Part shown: positions 31,150-33,054 of the stretch, in pieces | Layout: each line of letters opens with the position of its first letter | Numbering within the stretch: position 1 is the stretch's first letter | Source of the DNA: Burkholderiales bacterium | Lineage (GTDB): Bacteria; Pseudomonadota; Gammaproteobacteria; Burkholderiales; Burkholderiaceae_C | DNA length: 33,054 bases | Reading direction: 5' to 3' | Assembly (NCBI GenBank): GCA_026400275.1 | Contig: JAPLPK010000045.1 | Location: forward strand, 1-33,054 | The notes under the pieces: model-generated | The model's input: only the letters and a program-made list of their open reading frames with translations | What the model was told of the DNA's origin: nothing | Databases searched by the model: none | Program-made: the position numbers and the translations under genes

Positions 31150-33054
31150 ATGACTGAATCCACCGCCCCCGACTACCGCAGCACCCTGAACCTGCCCGAC
31201 ACCCCCTTCCCCATGCGCGGCGACCTGCCCAAGCGCGAACCCGGCTGGGTCCAGGAATGGGAAGAAAAAGGCATCTACAAAAAGCTGCGCGATGCACGCA
31301 TCAACGCACCCAAGTTCGTGCTACACGACGGCCCACCCTATGCCAACGGCAACATCCACATCGGCCACGCAGTCAACAAGATCCTGAAGGACATGATCGT
31401 CAAGGCGCGCCAGCTGAAAGGCATGGACGCGACCTATGTGCCCGGCTGGGACTGCCACGGCCTGCCGATCGAGAATGCCATCGAGAAACTGCACGGCCGC
31501 AACCTGCCGCGCGATGAAGTGCAGGCGAAAAGCCGCGCCTTCGCCACCGAGCAGATCGCCGGCCAGATGGCCGACTTCAAGCGCCTGGGCGTGCTCGGCG
31601 AATGGGACAACCCGTACCGCACCATGGATTTCGGCAACGAAGCCAATGAGATCCGCGCACTGAAACGCATCATGGAACGCGGCTTTGTGTACCGTGGCCT
31701 GAAGCCCGTTTACTGGTGCTTCGACTGCGGCTCGTCGCTGGCCGAGTTCGAGATCGAATACGCCGACAAGAAGTCGCAAACCCTGGACGTGGGCTTTGAA
31801 TGCGCCGAGCCTGAAAAGCTCGCCGCCGCCTTCGGCCTGGACAAGCTGGCCCAGCACGCTTACGCCGTGATCTGGACCACCACCGCCTGGACCATCCCGG
31901 CCAACCAGGCGCTGAACTTGAACCCCGCCCTCACCTACGCCCTGGTGCAGACCGAGCGCGGCATTCTGCTGCTGGCCGAGGACCTGGTGGAAAAAGCCAT
32001 GGCCCGCTACGCGCTGAACGGCACCGTGCTGGCCACTACCCTGGGCGAAAAGCTGGCGAATATCAACTTCAAGCACCCGTTCTACGACGTGGACCCGGGC
32101 TACCAACGCCTCAGCCCCGTGTTCCTGGCCGACTACGCCACCGCCGACGACGGCACCGGTATCGTCCACTCCTCGCCCGCTTACGGCGTAGAGGATTTCA
32201 ACTCCTGTATGGCCAATGGTTTCAAGGCCGACGACATCCTGAACCCGGTACAAGGCAATGGCCGCTATGTGGATGATTTGCCGCTGTTCGGCGGACTGAA
32301 CATCTGGAAGGCTGCGCCGCTTGTCATCGAAAAACTGCGCGAGCACGACCGCCTGTTTGCCACCGAAACCATCACCCACAGCTACCCGCACTGCTGGCGC
32401 CACAAGACGCCGGTGATCTACCGCGCTGCGGCCCAGTGGTTTATCCGCATGGACGAAGGCGTGGGCGTATTCACCAAGGACAAGGCTCCGCAAACCCTGC
32501 GCAAACTGGCCCTGGCCGCCATCGAGGAAACCAGCTTCTACCCCGAGAACGGCAAAACCCGGCTGCGCGACATGATCGCCGGTCGCCCCGACTGGTGCAT
32601 CAGCCGCCAACGCAATTGGGGCGTGCCTCTACCCTTCTTCATCCACACCGCCACCGGCGAGCTGCACCCGCGCACCATGGAGATCATGGACCAGGCCGCA
32701 GCCATGGTGCAGGCCGGCGGCGTGGAAGCCTGGAGCAAGGCCACGGCCGAATCCATCATCGGCGCCGATGCAGAAAACTACACCAAGGTGAACGACATCC
32801 TGGACGTGTGGTTCGACTCCGGCACCACCCACGAGCACGTGCTGCGCGCCAGCCACAAAGACCAATCGCAGTGGCCTGCCGACCTGTACCTGGAAGGCCA
32901 CGACCAGCACCGCGGCTGGTTCCACAGCTCGCTGCTCACCTCCTGCGCCATGTACGACCACGCGCCCTACAAGGGCCTGCTGACGCACGGCTTCACCGTG
33001 GACGGCCGTGGCCGCAAGATGAGCAAGAGCGAAGGCAATGTGGTGGCCCCGCAA
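31150..33054 (+). CDS. ileS: Isoleucyl-tRNA synthetase, N-terminal two thirds (cut by window edge)
   Basis: Class I aminoacyl-tRNA synthetase that charges tRNA-Ile. The frame [20 protein letters not shown] runs 635 codons to the window edge. The HIGH signature is H70-I-G-H73 in [11 protein letters not shown] and the KMSKS signature is K623-M-S-K-S627 in [30 protein letters not shown] and the editing-domain residues [14 protein letters not shown] and [16 protein letters not shown] are seen in between. The full family length is about 940 residues, so the anticodon-binding part and zinc finger are missing only because of the window edge. It follows ribF, probably in one operon. Confidence 0.97.
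   Translation, partial: MTESTAPDYRSTLNLPDTPFPMRGDLPKREPGWVQEWEEKGIYKKLRDARINAPKFVLHDGPPYANGNIHIGHAVNKILKDMIVKARQLKGMDATYVPGWDCHGLPIENAIEKLHGRNLPRDEVQAKSRAFATEQIAGQMADFKRLGVLGEWDNPYRTMDFGNEANEIRALKRIMERGFVYRGLKPVYWCFDCGSSLAEFEIEYADKKSQTLDVGFECAEPEKLAAAFGLDKLAQHAYAVIWTTTAWTIPANQALNLNPALTYALVQTERGILLLAEDLVEKAMARYALNGTVLATTLGEKLANINFKHPFYDVDPGYQRLSPVFLADYATADDGTGIVHSSPAYGVEDFNSCMANGFKADDILNPVQGNGRYVDDLPLFGGLNIWKAAPLVIEKLREHDRLFATETITHSYPHCWRHKTPVIYRAAAQWFIRMDEGVGVFTKDKAPQTLRKLALAAIEETSFYPENGKTRLRDMIAGRPDWCISRQRNWGVPLPFFIHTATGELHPRTMEIMDQAAAMVQAGGVEAWSKATAESIIGADAENYTKVNDILDVWFDSGTTHEHVLRASHKDQSQWPADLYLEGHDQHRGWFHSSLLTSCAMYDHAPYKGLLTHGFTVDGRGRKMSKSEGNVVAPQ

Overview
The window is GC-rich, densely coded bacterial chromosome. 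Gene content and neighbourhoods point to Burkholderiales, most likely Comamonadaceae (Rhodoferax/Polaromonas/Acidovorax-like): DUF2782 next to an APH-type homoserine kinase and a BPSS1780-type membrane protein, ribF next to ileS, a GlpM-type protein, and a 53-54 bp REP-like palindrome seen about ten times. The assignment rests on recognition, not on a database search. Almost all of the window is chromosomal core with small accessory pieces; I see no prophage, insertion sequence, CRISPR array, rRNA or tRNA.

Layout. 1-3299: a cstA-type transporter gene (cut by the left edge) diverging from a Cache-domain histidine kinase and its NarL-type regulator. 3364-5757: two transporters (EamA and MHS-family MFS) on the minus strand. 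6364-12721: a plus-strand run with a class A penicillin-binding protein, glpM, a DUF2782 secreted protein, thrB, a BPSS1780-like membrane protein and a DHA2-type MFS exporter. 12786-14765: a LysR regulator diverging from an NAD(P)-dependent epimerase/reductase. 14808-16943: a tight minus-strand arsenic operon arsR-aquaporin-arsC-arsH with a perfect operator palindrome at the arsR start. 17049-20545: an HD phosphohydrolase, an 81-residue unknown and uvrD. 20567-21990: a secreted unknown and a CBS-domain protein, closed by a strong bidirectional terminator. 22075-24978: a fatty acid desaturase, an RsmB-type rRNA methyltransferase and a DUF1653 protein. 24966-27982: an EnvZ/OmpR-type two-component pair diverging from a six-EF-hand XopAW-like protein. 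28019-33054: purN, a YceH-family protein, an HNH nuclease, ribF and ileS (cut by the right edge).

How the parts work together. Two two-component systems each sit divergently from one plausible target (cstA; the EF-hand protein). The arsenic operon has the reductase plus aquaporin layout known from Sinorhizobium: ArsC makes arsenite, the channel lets it out, ArsR senses it, and ArsH is the accessory flavoprotein.

The most unusual signal is the dispersed palindrome. It sits between convergent genes, supplies stop codons and C-terminal tails, and in two genes (the aquaporin and uvrD) lies inside the reading frame and is translated. A second pattern is a TACAAT-like box 6-7 bases before the start codon of four genes, which would give leaderless transcripts.
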